A DNA stretch of 64,000 bases. It comes from Longimicrobium sp. GTDB lineage: Bacteria > Gemmatimonadota > Gemmatimonadetes > Longimicrobiales > Longimicrobiaceae. Within the stretch, counting starts at the first letter, position 1. Every line of letters starts with the position of its first letter. The notes beneath the pieces were generated by a model. The model made no database searches. It was not told the origin of the DNA and saw nothing but the letters and a program-made list of their open reading frames with translations. The position numbers were made by a program, and so were the translations under genes. Of the stretch, positions 58,001 through 64,000 are shown in pieces. The stretch spans positions 62,001 through 126,000 of the forward strand of contig DASVTZ010000203.1 in NCBI GenBank assembly GCA_036387335.1, written 5' to 3'.

Positions 58001-59845
58001 GCGCAGCTCCTTGACCCGCCTGCCGAGCGCCGCCAGCTCCAGCGCCTCTCGCGGCGGGGCGTTCCAGGCGTCGCTGCGCAGCACCGCCAACGGCGCGCCC
58101 GGCGAGCGCCCGACCACGGCGGCCACGCGCACCGCCGTGTCCACGTCCGAGAGCGTCTTGACGGGTGGGAGACCGAAGCCGGCCGCCACTTCGCCCGCGA
58201 GCCGTGCCGCCTCGGCCAGGTGCGCGCGCAGCTCGCGGATCAGGGCGCGCGCGGATTCCATGTCATCCTCCGGCCAGAAGGTGCGCGCCGAGTCGCGCCA
58301 GGGGTGGCGCGCGGGGTCGCCCGTCTCGGCGGCGGCGCGGGCGAGCTCCTCCAGATCGCGCACGGCCGCGTCCAGCTCCTCGCGCGTCACGTTCTCAATC
58401 GGGCGTTCCAGGCGCACGCGGGGCGCATCCTTCAACGCCAGCAGCTCGCCGAAGCCGCGGAACGGGGTGAAGCCCGCCGCGCCGAACGGGGCGTGCACCG
58501 CATCCGCGTACGCCGTCAGCGCGCCGCGCACCGCGGGGAGGCGCGCGGCGGCGCCCTCGGGCGGGCGCGGGCGCTGGAGCGATGCGTCGACGGCGCGCGC
58601 GATCTCCTTCACCACCGCGCGCTTGTTCGCCTTGCCGGAGTGCAGCTCGAGGCAGAACTCGCCCAGCCCCGCGCGCACCAGCCGCTCGTGCACCACGGAG
58701 AGCGCGGCCATCTTCTCGGCCACGAAGAGAACCGACCGCCCGTCCGCCAGCGCCTGGGCAATCAGGTTGGTGATCGTCTGCGACTTCCCCGTCCCCGGCG
58801 GGCCCTCGAGCACCAGGTCGTGCCCGCGCGCCACCGCCGCGATCGCGCGAAGCTGGCTTCCGTCCGCGTCGACCACCTGCGCCGTGCGCTCGGGCGGGAA
58901 GTCGGCGTCGAGCTGCATGGTGCGCACGTCGTCCGGGAGCTGCGACAGGTCGCCGCCCTTGCGTGTGACGAGCTGCCGCACGAGCCGGTGCGTGCCGAAC
59001 GCGGTGCCGTTCGCCTCCAGGTCCTTGTACATCACGAACTTCTGGAAGGCGAAGAGGCCCAGGTACACCTCCGTCGTCACCTGCCACCCCGCCTGCCCCT
59101 TCACCGCCTCCGTCACCGCCTGGAAGAACCCCTGGAGGTCGTAGTCGTCCGCGATGGTGGCAGCGTCGGGGAGCTCGGGGAGGACCACGCCGAAGTCGCG
59201 GCGCAGGTGCTCGGCGAGGGCGGGGTTGACGATGGGATCGTCATCCGTGGCCGTCACCGTGTACCCGGCGGCCGCCGAGGAGCGCTTCAAAGCGACCGGC
59301 AGCAGCACGAGCGGCGCGCGCAGCGTCTGGTCCGAATCGGCGGACTCGCGGTAGTGCAGCATCCCGAGCGCCATGAAGAGCGTGTTGACCCCCTGCTCCT
59401 CCTGCGTTTCGATGGCCTGCGCGTCGATGCGGCGGAGCGAGTGGTCCAGCTTGTCCGCGGGCGAGGTGGTCTGGAGCGTGTCGTCGCGATGCTTCTCGTG
59501 GAGCGCCGCGGCCTCGTACGGCGCGTACCCCGCCGCCTGCGGCATCGCTTCGTCGTCCGTCTCCACCCCCGCCTCCGCCACGGCGGGCTCGGGCGCGGCT
59601 TGCTGTTGGGACGCGGCGGCGGTCTCCGGTTCCGGCGCGGCGGCGCGGAAGCGCATCGGCTTCTCGGCCAGGTAGAGGCGGCGGAAGATCTCGGCCGGCT
59701 GCTCGTCCACCACGGCGATGGTGGAGACGCGCGTCATCTTGAAGTTGAGCGCGCGGTTGCGCTTGCTCAGGTCCAGCAGCTTGCGCTTCCAGTGGTCGAG
59801 CGAAGCGGCGACGCGCGCGTCGTCGGCGGCGGTGTCCGGGAGCAT
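55058..59845 (-). CDS. DUF4011 - SF1 helicase - Vsr-like nuclease - DUF3320 protein
   Basis: 1,595 residues. The N-terminal DUF4011 domain is marked by HWKRKLLDLSKRNRALNFKM. The SF1 (Upf1-like) helicase has Walker A VLEGPPGTGKSQTITNLI (about 346-362), Walker B LVIFDEASQLPSEDAVGAIV and a C-terminal domain with ILLSVTYARGRDGKLRHNFG and RLNVLTTRARQRMVVF. From about residue 1273 comes a Vsr-like (MTES_1575) PD-(D/E)XK nuclease: YRIDFGVIDD, YVCGIECDGVAYHSSETARD and GWEIHRIWSTDW. The last 150 residues include a DUF3320 wing. This architecture is known among single-gene antiphage candidates. Start at 59845; no strong ribosome site. The gene stands alone. Confidence 0.9.
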   Translation of the reverse strand: MLPDTAADDARVAASLDHWKRKLLDLSKRNRALNFKMTRVSTIAVVDEQPAEIFRRLYLAEKPMRFRAAAPEPETAAASQQQAAPEPAVAEAGVETDDEAMPQAAGYAPYEAAALHEKHRDDTLQTTSPADKLDHSLRRIDAQAIETQEEQGVNTLFMALGMLHYRESADSDQTLRAPLVLLPVALKRSSAAAGYTVTATDDDPIVNPALAEHLRRDFGVVLPELPDAATIADDYDLQGFFQAVTEAVKGQAGWQVTTEVYLGLFAFQKFVMYKDLEANGTAFGTHRLVRQLVTRKGGDLSQLPDDVRTMQLDADFPPERTAQVVDADGSQLRAIAAVARGHDLVLEGPPGTGKSQTITNLIAQALADGRSVLFVAEKMAALSVVHERLVRAGLGEFCLELHSGKANKRAVVKEIARAVDASLQRPRPPEGAAARLPAVRGALTAYADAVHAPFGAAGFTPFRGFGELLALKDAPRVRLERPIENVTREELDAAVRDLEELARAAAETGDPARHPWRDSARTFWPEDDMESARALIRELRAHLAEAARLAGEVAAGFGLPPVKTLSDVDTAVRVAAVVGRSPGAPLAVLRSDAWNAPPREALELAALGRRVKELRERVLSRLGSDVLSQEHADDAAFMEAKESSPFRFLNFLSGRHRMLKRRWLALRLPGYTATLLEQADEMRKSDELRRERAALASGDANGRQLFGALWNGEESDWEALEGYVRWVVEFRGVCVAHGLDEKAAELASRVAPDISLSQALARAAEGARQALAGLRVRAEWPLDYLAGAPLEELIARAAALDEGAGLAPRWAAFEMVRQRVAAGVAGELVAPALAGEVAWAELARAFRRAFHAKWTAAAVAEREPLRQFATLTHEQRAAEFRALDEAVLRENRDALIGRMREAVQARLREPDAREGMPFLQREMAKERRHAPLRKTLRSAGAAIRAIKPCFMMSPLTVAQLLDGDRPSFDLVIFDEASQLPSEDAVGAIVRGAQLVVVGDPKQLPPTNFFAVMSGQAEAPVADDGTPVLEDTESVLEEFMGAGVPRTRLRWHYRSTHESLITFSNVSFYDAELHTFPSVETATHSAGLVFEFVADGVYEGKGLNLVEARRVADEVVRHARETPDLSLGVGTFNLRQQLAIQDELELRRREDLSLEAFFARSNTEPFFVKNLENIQGDERDVILLSVTYARGRDGKLRHNFGPINGENGWRRLNVLTTRARQRMVVFASMRGDDINPAATTSRGAALLREFLLYAEHGRLDSATASAAADTDSPFEREVLAELTQRGLRLQPQVGVAGYRIDFGVIDDQAPGRYVCGIECDGVAYHSSETARDRDRLRQQVLERRGWEIHRIWSTDWFKDREGQIERILRKVEESRARARTAPAQVQVDRIVSAPEENTQAVAPDDDAPQNDGEAPSSLAATPYTMADTTPRHTGSELAAARDDELLSAIADVTEAEAPLHVDDLVSRVAAMWDVPRAGSRMVARVMDALSAAERAGRVQLRGDFVWGADGAVTVRSRAGTRIPAERIAPEEYREAILAVLRTGDGLPRRELASEVCGLLGFSRTGPRLEEAVGAALDALLAEGIIGEGSTGVRLRA

Positions 59846-59959
59846 GGCGGTGCGGCTTGGGAAGAGGACCGGCGGGCGGATGATGATGCTGATGTGTAGC
59901 GCGGCGGGGGGCGTGGGACAAGAGGGGGGGAGGGAGGCCCTCACCCCCGCTCGTTCCTC

Positions 59960-60212
59960 GCTGCCCCCTCTCCCGATAACAGGAGAGGGCTGCGCCCTCG
60001 CCGTTATCGAGAGAGGGGGCGGAACTCCACGCGCGTGGCAACATCCCGGTAGGGGCGCGATTTATCGCGCCCGTGCCCGACCGCGTTCCGATCTCCGCCC
60101 CTCCGCACCAACCTCGTAGGGGCAGACCTGCGTGTCTGCCCTCCCCCGCCCCGGCCTCCACCCCTGCGTTCGGCAACCAACACCGTAGGGGCCGCCCCAC
60201 GTGGCTGCCCGT
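59960..60212. repeat. Composite hairpin array, copy 2 (A-B-C-D)
   Basis: Upstream of the helicase gene the four hairpins of 13452-13693 recur in order: A with CTCTCCCGATAACAG and CGTTATCGAGAGAG (about 59967-60017); B GGGCGCGA-TTTA-TCGCGCCC (60053-60072); C GGGCAGAC-CTGCGT-GTCTGCCC (about 60120-60141); D GGGGCCGCCCCACGTGGCTGCC (about 60188-60209). Stem changes are few, loops and spacers differ more. About 250 further bases up to the next gene are non-coding and contain its promoter, which I cannot place. Confidence 0.8.
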
Positions 60213-60463
60213 GCCCGCCCGCGCGCCATCCTCACCAACGGGCCTGTCCTCCCGCACGACACGGTGTATCGCTGCGCTACACACCGATCCCGCCGCGCTC
60301 CAGTCCACCCGCCACGCACCACACATCCAACCACCGCCCTTGCAACGGGTTGCGGCGCGGCTCGCGCGCGCGATGGGGCCGGTCCCCGTGTTGCCTTTGC
60401 ACAGGGCACGAAACAAACGACTCCCATCCGACGGGAGATCCTCGCAGCGGAAGGGACCCCCCG

Positions 60464-61987
60464 ATGTACAAGCCCTTGATCACTGTTCTGGCCCTCGCCG
60501 CGCTGGCCGCGTGCGGCGGCGGCGGGGCGGCCACGACGCCGTCGGAGAACGGGTCCGGCAACGGAGGCGAGATCACCGCCCCCGCCGGACTCACCCTGAG
60601 CCACACCACCGCCAGCGTCACCGCGGGCGGCACCCTGCAGCTATCCGCCACACCCGTGAACGCTTCGGGGACGGCGATGAGCGGGCTCCCGGCGCCCACC
60701 TGGACGAGCAGCGACGCCGCCGTGGCCACGGTCAGCGGCAGCGGTGTGGTGTCCGGCGTGGGAGCGGGGACGGCCACGATTACGGCCTCCCTCACCGCCG
60801 CGGGGGCCACGCGCACCGCCGGCGTGCAGGTGACGGTTACGCGGCCGGCGGGCGCCACCTTCGCCTCGCTCGCACTGTCGCCCGCATCGGGCGCGGTGGC
60901 GGCGGGGTCGACGCTGCCCCTGACGGCCACCCCGCGCGACGGGAGCGGCCAGGCGATGACGGGACTGCCGGCCGCCACGTTCAGCACCAGCAACGCATCG
61001 GTGGCCACGGTGAGCCCCGCGGGCGTCGTCACCGGCGTGGCGGCGGGGACGGCGGCGATCACGGCATCGCTCACCTCGGGCGGGGTCACGCAGACGGCGA
61101 CGGCCACCATCACCGTCACCGCGAGCGCGCCACCTCCGGGCGGCGGCGGAAGCAGCAGCGCGACGGTCCGCGGACTGGAGCACGCCTTCTCACCCGCCAG
61201 CGTCACCATCACCCCGGGCGGCACGGTGACGTGGACGATGGTGGACGACGAGCACGACGTCACCTGGACGGGCACGGCGCCTCCGGGGGGCAACATCCCC
61301 AAGATGGACGAGGGACAGTCCGTCACGCGCACGTTCCCCGCGGCGGGCAGCTACACGTACCGCTGCGCGCGCCACGAGAACCACAACGAGACGGGCACCG
61401 TCATCGTGCAGGGCGGCGCGTCGGCGGCGGTGTTCACCTCCGTGTCCGTGGTGCCGGGCGCGCCGAGCGTGGCCGCGGGATCCACCGCCCAGCTCCTGGC
61501 GACCCCGCTCGACCAGAACGGCCAGCCGATGTCCGGCCTGCCAGCGGCCACCTGGACCACCAGCGACGCCACACGCGCCACCGTCAGCGGCACGGGCCTG
61601 GTCACGGGCGTGGCGGCGGGGAGCGCGACGATCACCGCCTCTATCACCTCCGGCGGCGTCACGCGCACGGGCTCGACGACTGTGACCGTGACCACGGGTG
61701 GGGGCACGACACCGCCGCCTCCGCCGCCGGGCAGCTCGTCGGCGACGGTCACCACGCCGGGCGAGACGTTCGCGCCGCAGACGGTCACCATCACGGCGGG
61801 CGGCACGGTGACGTGGCAGATCAGCGGGGCCACGCACAACGTCACCTTCAGCGGCGCGGCGCCCACGGGAGGCAACATCCCCGACACCCGCAGCGGCAAC
61901 GTCGCGCGCCAGTTCACCACCGCGGGAAGCTACGACTACCAGTGCACCCGTCACGCGGGCATGCAGGGGCGCGTCGTCGTCCAGTGA
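60464..61987 (+). CDS. Lipoprotein with bacterial Ig-like and two cupredoxin domains
   Basis: 507 residues; AAGGGA precedes the ATG, and the signal ends ALAACGGGG, a lipobox. Layout: two BID_2-type Ig-like repeats (LSATPVNASGTAMSGLPAPT, TWTSSDAAVATVSGSGVV; then a near copy), cupredoxin 1 (about 235-320: AFSPASVTITPGGTVTWTM, EHDVTW, YTYRCARHENHNE), a third Ig-like repeat, and cupredoxin 2 (about 430-507: THNVTFSG, YDYQCTRHAGMQGRVVV). Domain 2 has the complete His-Cys-His-Met type 1 copper site; in domain 1 the Met is absent. It is probably a surface-anchored electron carrier or copper-binding protein, and the first of a cupredoxin operon. Confidence 0.88.
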   Translation: MYKPLITVLALAALAACGGGGAATTPSENGSGNGGEITAPAGLTLSHTTASVTAGGTLQLSATPVNASGTAMSGLPAPTWTSSDAAVATVSGSGVVSGVGAGTATITASLTAAGATRTAGVQVTVTRPAGATFASLALSPASGAVAAGSTLPLTATPRDGSGQAMTGLPAATFSTSNASVATVSPAGVVTGVAAGTAAITASLTSGGVTQTATATITVTASAPPPGGGGSSSATVRGLEHAFSPASVTITPGGTVTWTMVDDEHDVTWTGTAPPGGNIPKMDEGQSVTRTFPAAGSYTYRCARHENHNETGTVIVQGGASAAVFTSVSVVPGAPSVAAGSTAQLLATPLDQNGQPMSGLPAATWTTSDATRATVSGTGLVTGVAAGSATITASITSGGVTRTGSTTVTVTTGGGTTPPPPPPGSSSATVTTPGETFAPQTVTITAGGTVTWQISGATHNVTFSGAAPTGGNIPDTRSGNVARQFTTAGSYDYQCTRHAGMQGRVVVQ

Positions 61988-62022
61988 CGCGTCCAACCAC
62001 ACTCATCGAACGGAGCCATACC

Positions 62023-62436
62023 ATGCGCAAAACGACCATCCTCGCGGCGCTCGTCCTCGCCATCGCCCCCTTCGCCGTCCGCGCGTCGGCGGACACGCCT
62101 CCCACCACGCACGAGGTGAAGATGGTGATGGTGGGGAGCACCGCCCGCTTCGAGCCGGCGAGCCTCACCATCAAGGCCGGCGACCGGGTTCGCTTCGTCA
62201 ACGCCAGCGGCGGCCCGCACAACGTCTCCTTCGATCCGGCCAAGGTGCCGGACGACGCCGAGCGCGCCCTCTCGGCCGGGATGCCGGCGCAGATCCAGGC
62301 GCTCTGGGGGCCGCTGGTCACCGAAGCCAACGGCGCCTACACCGTCAGCTTCGCCGGGGTGAAGCCGGGCCGCTACGAGTTCTTTTGCATGCCGCACATG
62401 GCGATGGGGATGAAGGGAGTCCTCACCGTCCAGTAG
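62023..62436 (+). CDS. Secreted plastocyanin-like protein
   Basis: 137 residues with CGGAG upstream of the ATG and a Sec signal (MRKTTILAALVLAIAPFAVR, cleavage after ASA). The mature protein is one cupredoxin domain: FEPASLTIKAGDRVRFVNAS, GPHNVSFDP and FFCMPHMAMGMKGVLTV, giving His, Cys, His and Met ligands. It would be a soluble periplasmic electron shuttle, 36 bases downstream of the multi-domain lipoprotein. Confidence 0.92.
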   Translation: MRKTTILAALVLAIAPFAVRASADTPPTTHEVKMVMVGSTARFEPASLTIKAGDRVRFVNASGGPHNVSFDPAKVPDDAERALSAGMPAQIQALWGPLVTEANGAYTVSFAGVKPGRYEFFCMPHMAMGMKGVLTVQ

Positions 62437-62496
62437 ACGCGAACGGGCGGCGTGCATCCGCGCGCCGCCCGCCGCCCAACGCACCGGAGCCCGATC

Positions 62497-63600
62497 GTGC
62501 CGAAGCCCATCCCAGCCGCCGCCCTCATCCTTCTCGCGCTCAGCGCCCCCGCGGCGCACGCCCAGTCGCTGCTGGACCGTTCGCCCAACGTGACGGGGGG
62601 ATGGGTGGGGAACAGCGGTCAGCTGTACTTCCACTTCATGCACCGCTTCACCGCGAGCTCGGCGCCGGAGCGCAAGGTGATCAACGTCCCCACCTTTACG
62701 GTGGCGGCGGGGCTCCCCATGCGCACCCTGGTGGGTGCCCACTACGCCACCAACTCGCAGCTCGCGCCGCGCTATCCCAACGAGTGGGAGCTGTGGGCGC
62801 GCCACGCCTTCTTCGCGCAGGATGCCGGCTCGCCCGCCGACGTCGCGGCGCAGGTCGCCTACAACCTCGCCGCCGCGGGTGTGGACGGCGAAGTGACGCT
62901 GGCCCGGCGCCAGGGCCCCGTTCGCCTGATGACCGCCGCCCGCGTCCTTTCCGATCCGCTCATCGCGGGGCAGACGCGCTTCGCCGTGGCGGGCGGCGGA
63001 ACGCTGCGCATCTCGCGCTACCTCGCCCTCGCCGGCGACGTGGCGACGCTGATGGACCGCACGCCGGAGGAGCGGATGGCGTGGAGCGCGGGGCTGCACG
63101 TCGCCCTCCCGCACACGCCGCACACGCTCTCGCTGCAGGCTGCCAACACCAACGCGTACACCCTGCAGGGCTCGTCGCGCGGGGAGAAGGAGATCCGCTA
63201 CGGCTTCGAGTTCACCATCCCGGTGACGCTGGCGCGCTGGTTCGGCGGTGGCGGCGCGCAGCCGGCCGCGCCCGAGCACCCCGCGCCCGCTGCTCCCACC
63301 GCCGCTCCCGCCACGGCGCCACCCGCGTCCCCCTCCGCTCCCGCCACGGGACCGGTGTTCAAGGCCGGGATGCGCAACCTGGCCTTCGTCCCCGCGCGCA
63401 TCGAGATCGCGGCGGGGACGACGGTGGAGTGGACGAACAGCGACGCGCTGGCGCACACGGTGACGGCGGTGGACCGCTCGTTCGACTCGGGGCTGATCGA
63501 GCCGGGGCGGGTGTGGCGGCACACTTTCACCGCGCCGGGCACCTACAACTTCCAGTGCACCCCGCACCCGTTCATGAAGGGAGTGGTGATCGTCAAATGA
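62497..63600 (+). CDS. Outer-membrane barrel (DUF5777-like) fused to a cupredoxin domain
   Basis: 367 residues from a GTG with CGGAG eight bases upstream; signal MPKPIPAAALILLALSAPAA ends AHAQ. Residues about 20-255 resemble DUF5777-type beta-barrels (GQLYFHFMHRFTASSAPER, YEF-like strands such as EKEIRYGFEFTIPVTLARWF). A Pro/Ala linker of about 40 residues follows. The last 85 residues are a cupredoxin with NLAFVPARIEIAAGTTVEWT, ALAHTVTAVD and YNFQCTPHPFMKGVVIV: His, Cys, His and Met ligands all present. The copper domain would be displayed next to the barrel, on one side of the outer membrane. Confidence 0.85.
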   Translation: MPKPIPAAALILLALSAPAAHAQSLLDRSPNVTGGWVGNSGQLYFHFMHRFTASSAPERKVINVPTFTVAAGLPMRTLVGAHYATNSQLAPRYPNEWELWARHAFFAQDAGSPADVAAQVAYNLAAAGVDGEVTLARRQGPVRLMTAARVLSDPLIAGQTRFAVAGGGTLRISRYLALAGDVATLMDRTPEERMAWSAGLHVALPHTPHTLSLQAANTNAYTLQGSSRGEKEIRYGFEFTIPVTLARWFGGGGAQPAAPEHPAPAAPTAAPATAPPASPSAPATGPVFKAGMRNLAFVPARIEIAAGTTVEWTNSDALAHTVTAVDRSFDSGLIEPGRVWRHTFTAPGTYNFQCTPHPFMKGVVIVK

Positions 63601-63992
63601 CCATCAAATCGATCTACAGCTTCGGCTGCGCGGCCTTTGCCACGACGGTCGTGGCGGCATCGCTGGGCGGGTGCTTCTCCGAGCGGGTGGCGGGGAGCAC
63701 GGGCGGGAGCGCGGCCGAGCTTTGCGGCGGCACGCAGGCCAACGTGGTGCGCATCCGCAACTTCGCCTTCGGTCCGGGCGAGCTGCGGGTGCGCCCCGGC
63801 ACGCGCGTGATCTTCGCCAACTGCGACGGCGTCCAGCACTCCTCCACCTCCGACGCCGAGGGCGCCGAGAGCTGGGACTCGGGCCTGATCACTCCCAACA
63901 CCACCTTTGAGCACACCTTCACCGATGCCGGCCGCTTCCCCTACCACTGCGAGCCGCACCCGTCGATGAAGGGGACGATCGTGGTGGAGTGA
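63597..63992 (+). CDS. Cupredoxin lipoprotein
   Basis: 131 residues; the ATG overlaps the barrel-cupredoxin stop by four bases (ATGA). Signal ends VVAASLGGC, a lipobox. The domain has NFAFGPGELRVRPGTRVIFA, DGVQHSSTSD and FPYHCEPHPSMKGTIVV, again a full His-Cys-His-Met set. Its metal-site region closely resembles that of the fused domain in the preceding gene, so one probably arose by duplication. The gene is complete; eight bases remain before the window ends and the operon may continue. Confidence 0.9.
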   Translation: MTIKSIYSFGCAAFATTVVAASLGGCFSERVAGSTGGSAAELCGGTQANVVRIRNFAFGPGELRVRPGTRVIFANCDGVQHSSTSDAEGAESWDSGLITPNTTFEHTFTDAGRFPYHCEPHPSMKGTIVVE

Positions 63993-64000
63993 TGGCTGGG

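Noticed and set aside
55469-59899. Long plus-strand frame (about 1,470 codons) opposite the helicase gene
   Set aside because: Same low-complexity Arg/His/Ala-rich composition; the minus-strand frame has all helicase and nuclease motifs.
60073-62022. Long upstream extension of the plastocyanin gene frame
   Set aside because: It is a shifted reading of the Ig/cupredoxin lipoprotein gene and of the hairpin array; the true start at 62023 has a ribosome site and signal peptide.

Overview
The window is 64 kb of dense, very GC-rich bacterial DNA (roughly 70 % by eye) with many GTG starts, 1-11 nt gene overlaps (GTGA, ATGA, TGATG) and short intergenic gaps. Lipoprotein signals, a TonB-dependent receptor, an Omp85 barrel and a DUF5777-type barrel show a two-membrane cell. 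The family mix (DUF4956/PPK, cupredoxins, DUF58/MoxR operon, DinB-like) together with the dispersed hairpin repeats suggests Gemmatimonadota, most likely a Longimicrobium relative; this is inference from style, not from a marker gene. I found no rRNA, tRNA, CRISPR array or insertion sequence.

Layout. 1-5 kb: a truncated cupredoxin lipoprotein, a small lipoprotein, a TonB receptor and an orphan lipoprotein. 5.2-7 kb: a pnuC-nadR NAD-salvage operon. 7-13.4 kb: a six-gene envelope operon (two GPDPase-membrane-domain proteins, DUF4129, DUF4350, MoxR ATPase, DUF58) behind a good sigma-70-like promoter. 13.4-18 kb: hairpin repeats, a stand-alone OLD-family nuclease, a lipoprotein and an MFS exporter. 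18.3-20.4 kb: DUF4160/DUF2442 and DUF433 with a broken toxin, then a HEAT-like gene. 20.4-32 kb: a complete type II Wadjet operon (jetA-jetB-jetC-jetD) carrying an extra ATPase/DUF4276 pair between jetB and jetC. 32-33.8 kb: a DinB-like gene and a frameshifted DUF1016 nuclease. 33.8-37 kb: thrB-thrC and an L,D-transpeptidase. 37.2-40.1 kb: three toxin-antitoxin loci (HEPN/MNT, HigBA, AbrB with a wrecked PIN toxin). 40.2-49.5 kb: a polyphosphate-related run (DUF4956, metallophosphoesterase, Omp85 fusion, CYTH-PPK1 fusion, beta-propeller lipoprotein). 49.6-54.8 kb: small hypotheticals, GNAT, glutathionyl-hydroquinone reductase, a Fic protein with a fused winged-helix domain, and a tiny promoter-driven gene. 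55-59.8 kb: a 1,595-residue DUF4011-helicase-nuclease-DUF3320 defence protein. 60.4-64 kb: four cupredoxin-containing exported proteins, one fused to an outer-membrane barrel.

Functionally the window mixes housekeeping modules (NAD salvage, threonine, polyphosphate, envelope) with a dense set of genome-defence and toxin-antitoxin genes. The most striking element is the Wadjet operon with a nested ATPase+TOPRIM-like pair, giving two ATPase/TOPRIM machines in one transcription unit, with a third (OLD) 6 kb away. Also notable are two families of intergenic hairpins: a composite array whose four hairpins recur in the same order 46 kb apart, and inverted arrays of 7-8 nt tandem units whose unit sequence differs at every site while the architecture stays the same. 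Several toxin or nuclease genes are broken by single-base deletions or internal deletions while their antitoxin partners remain intact.
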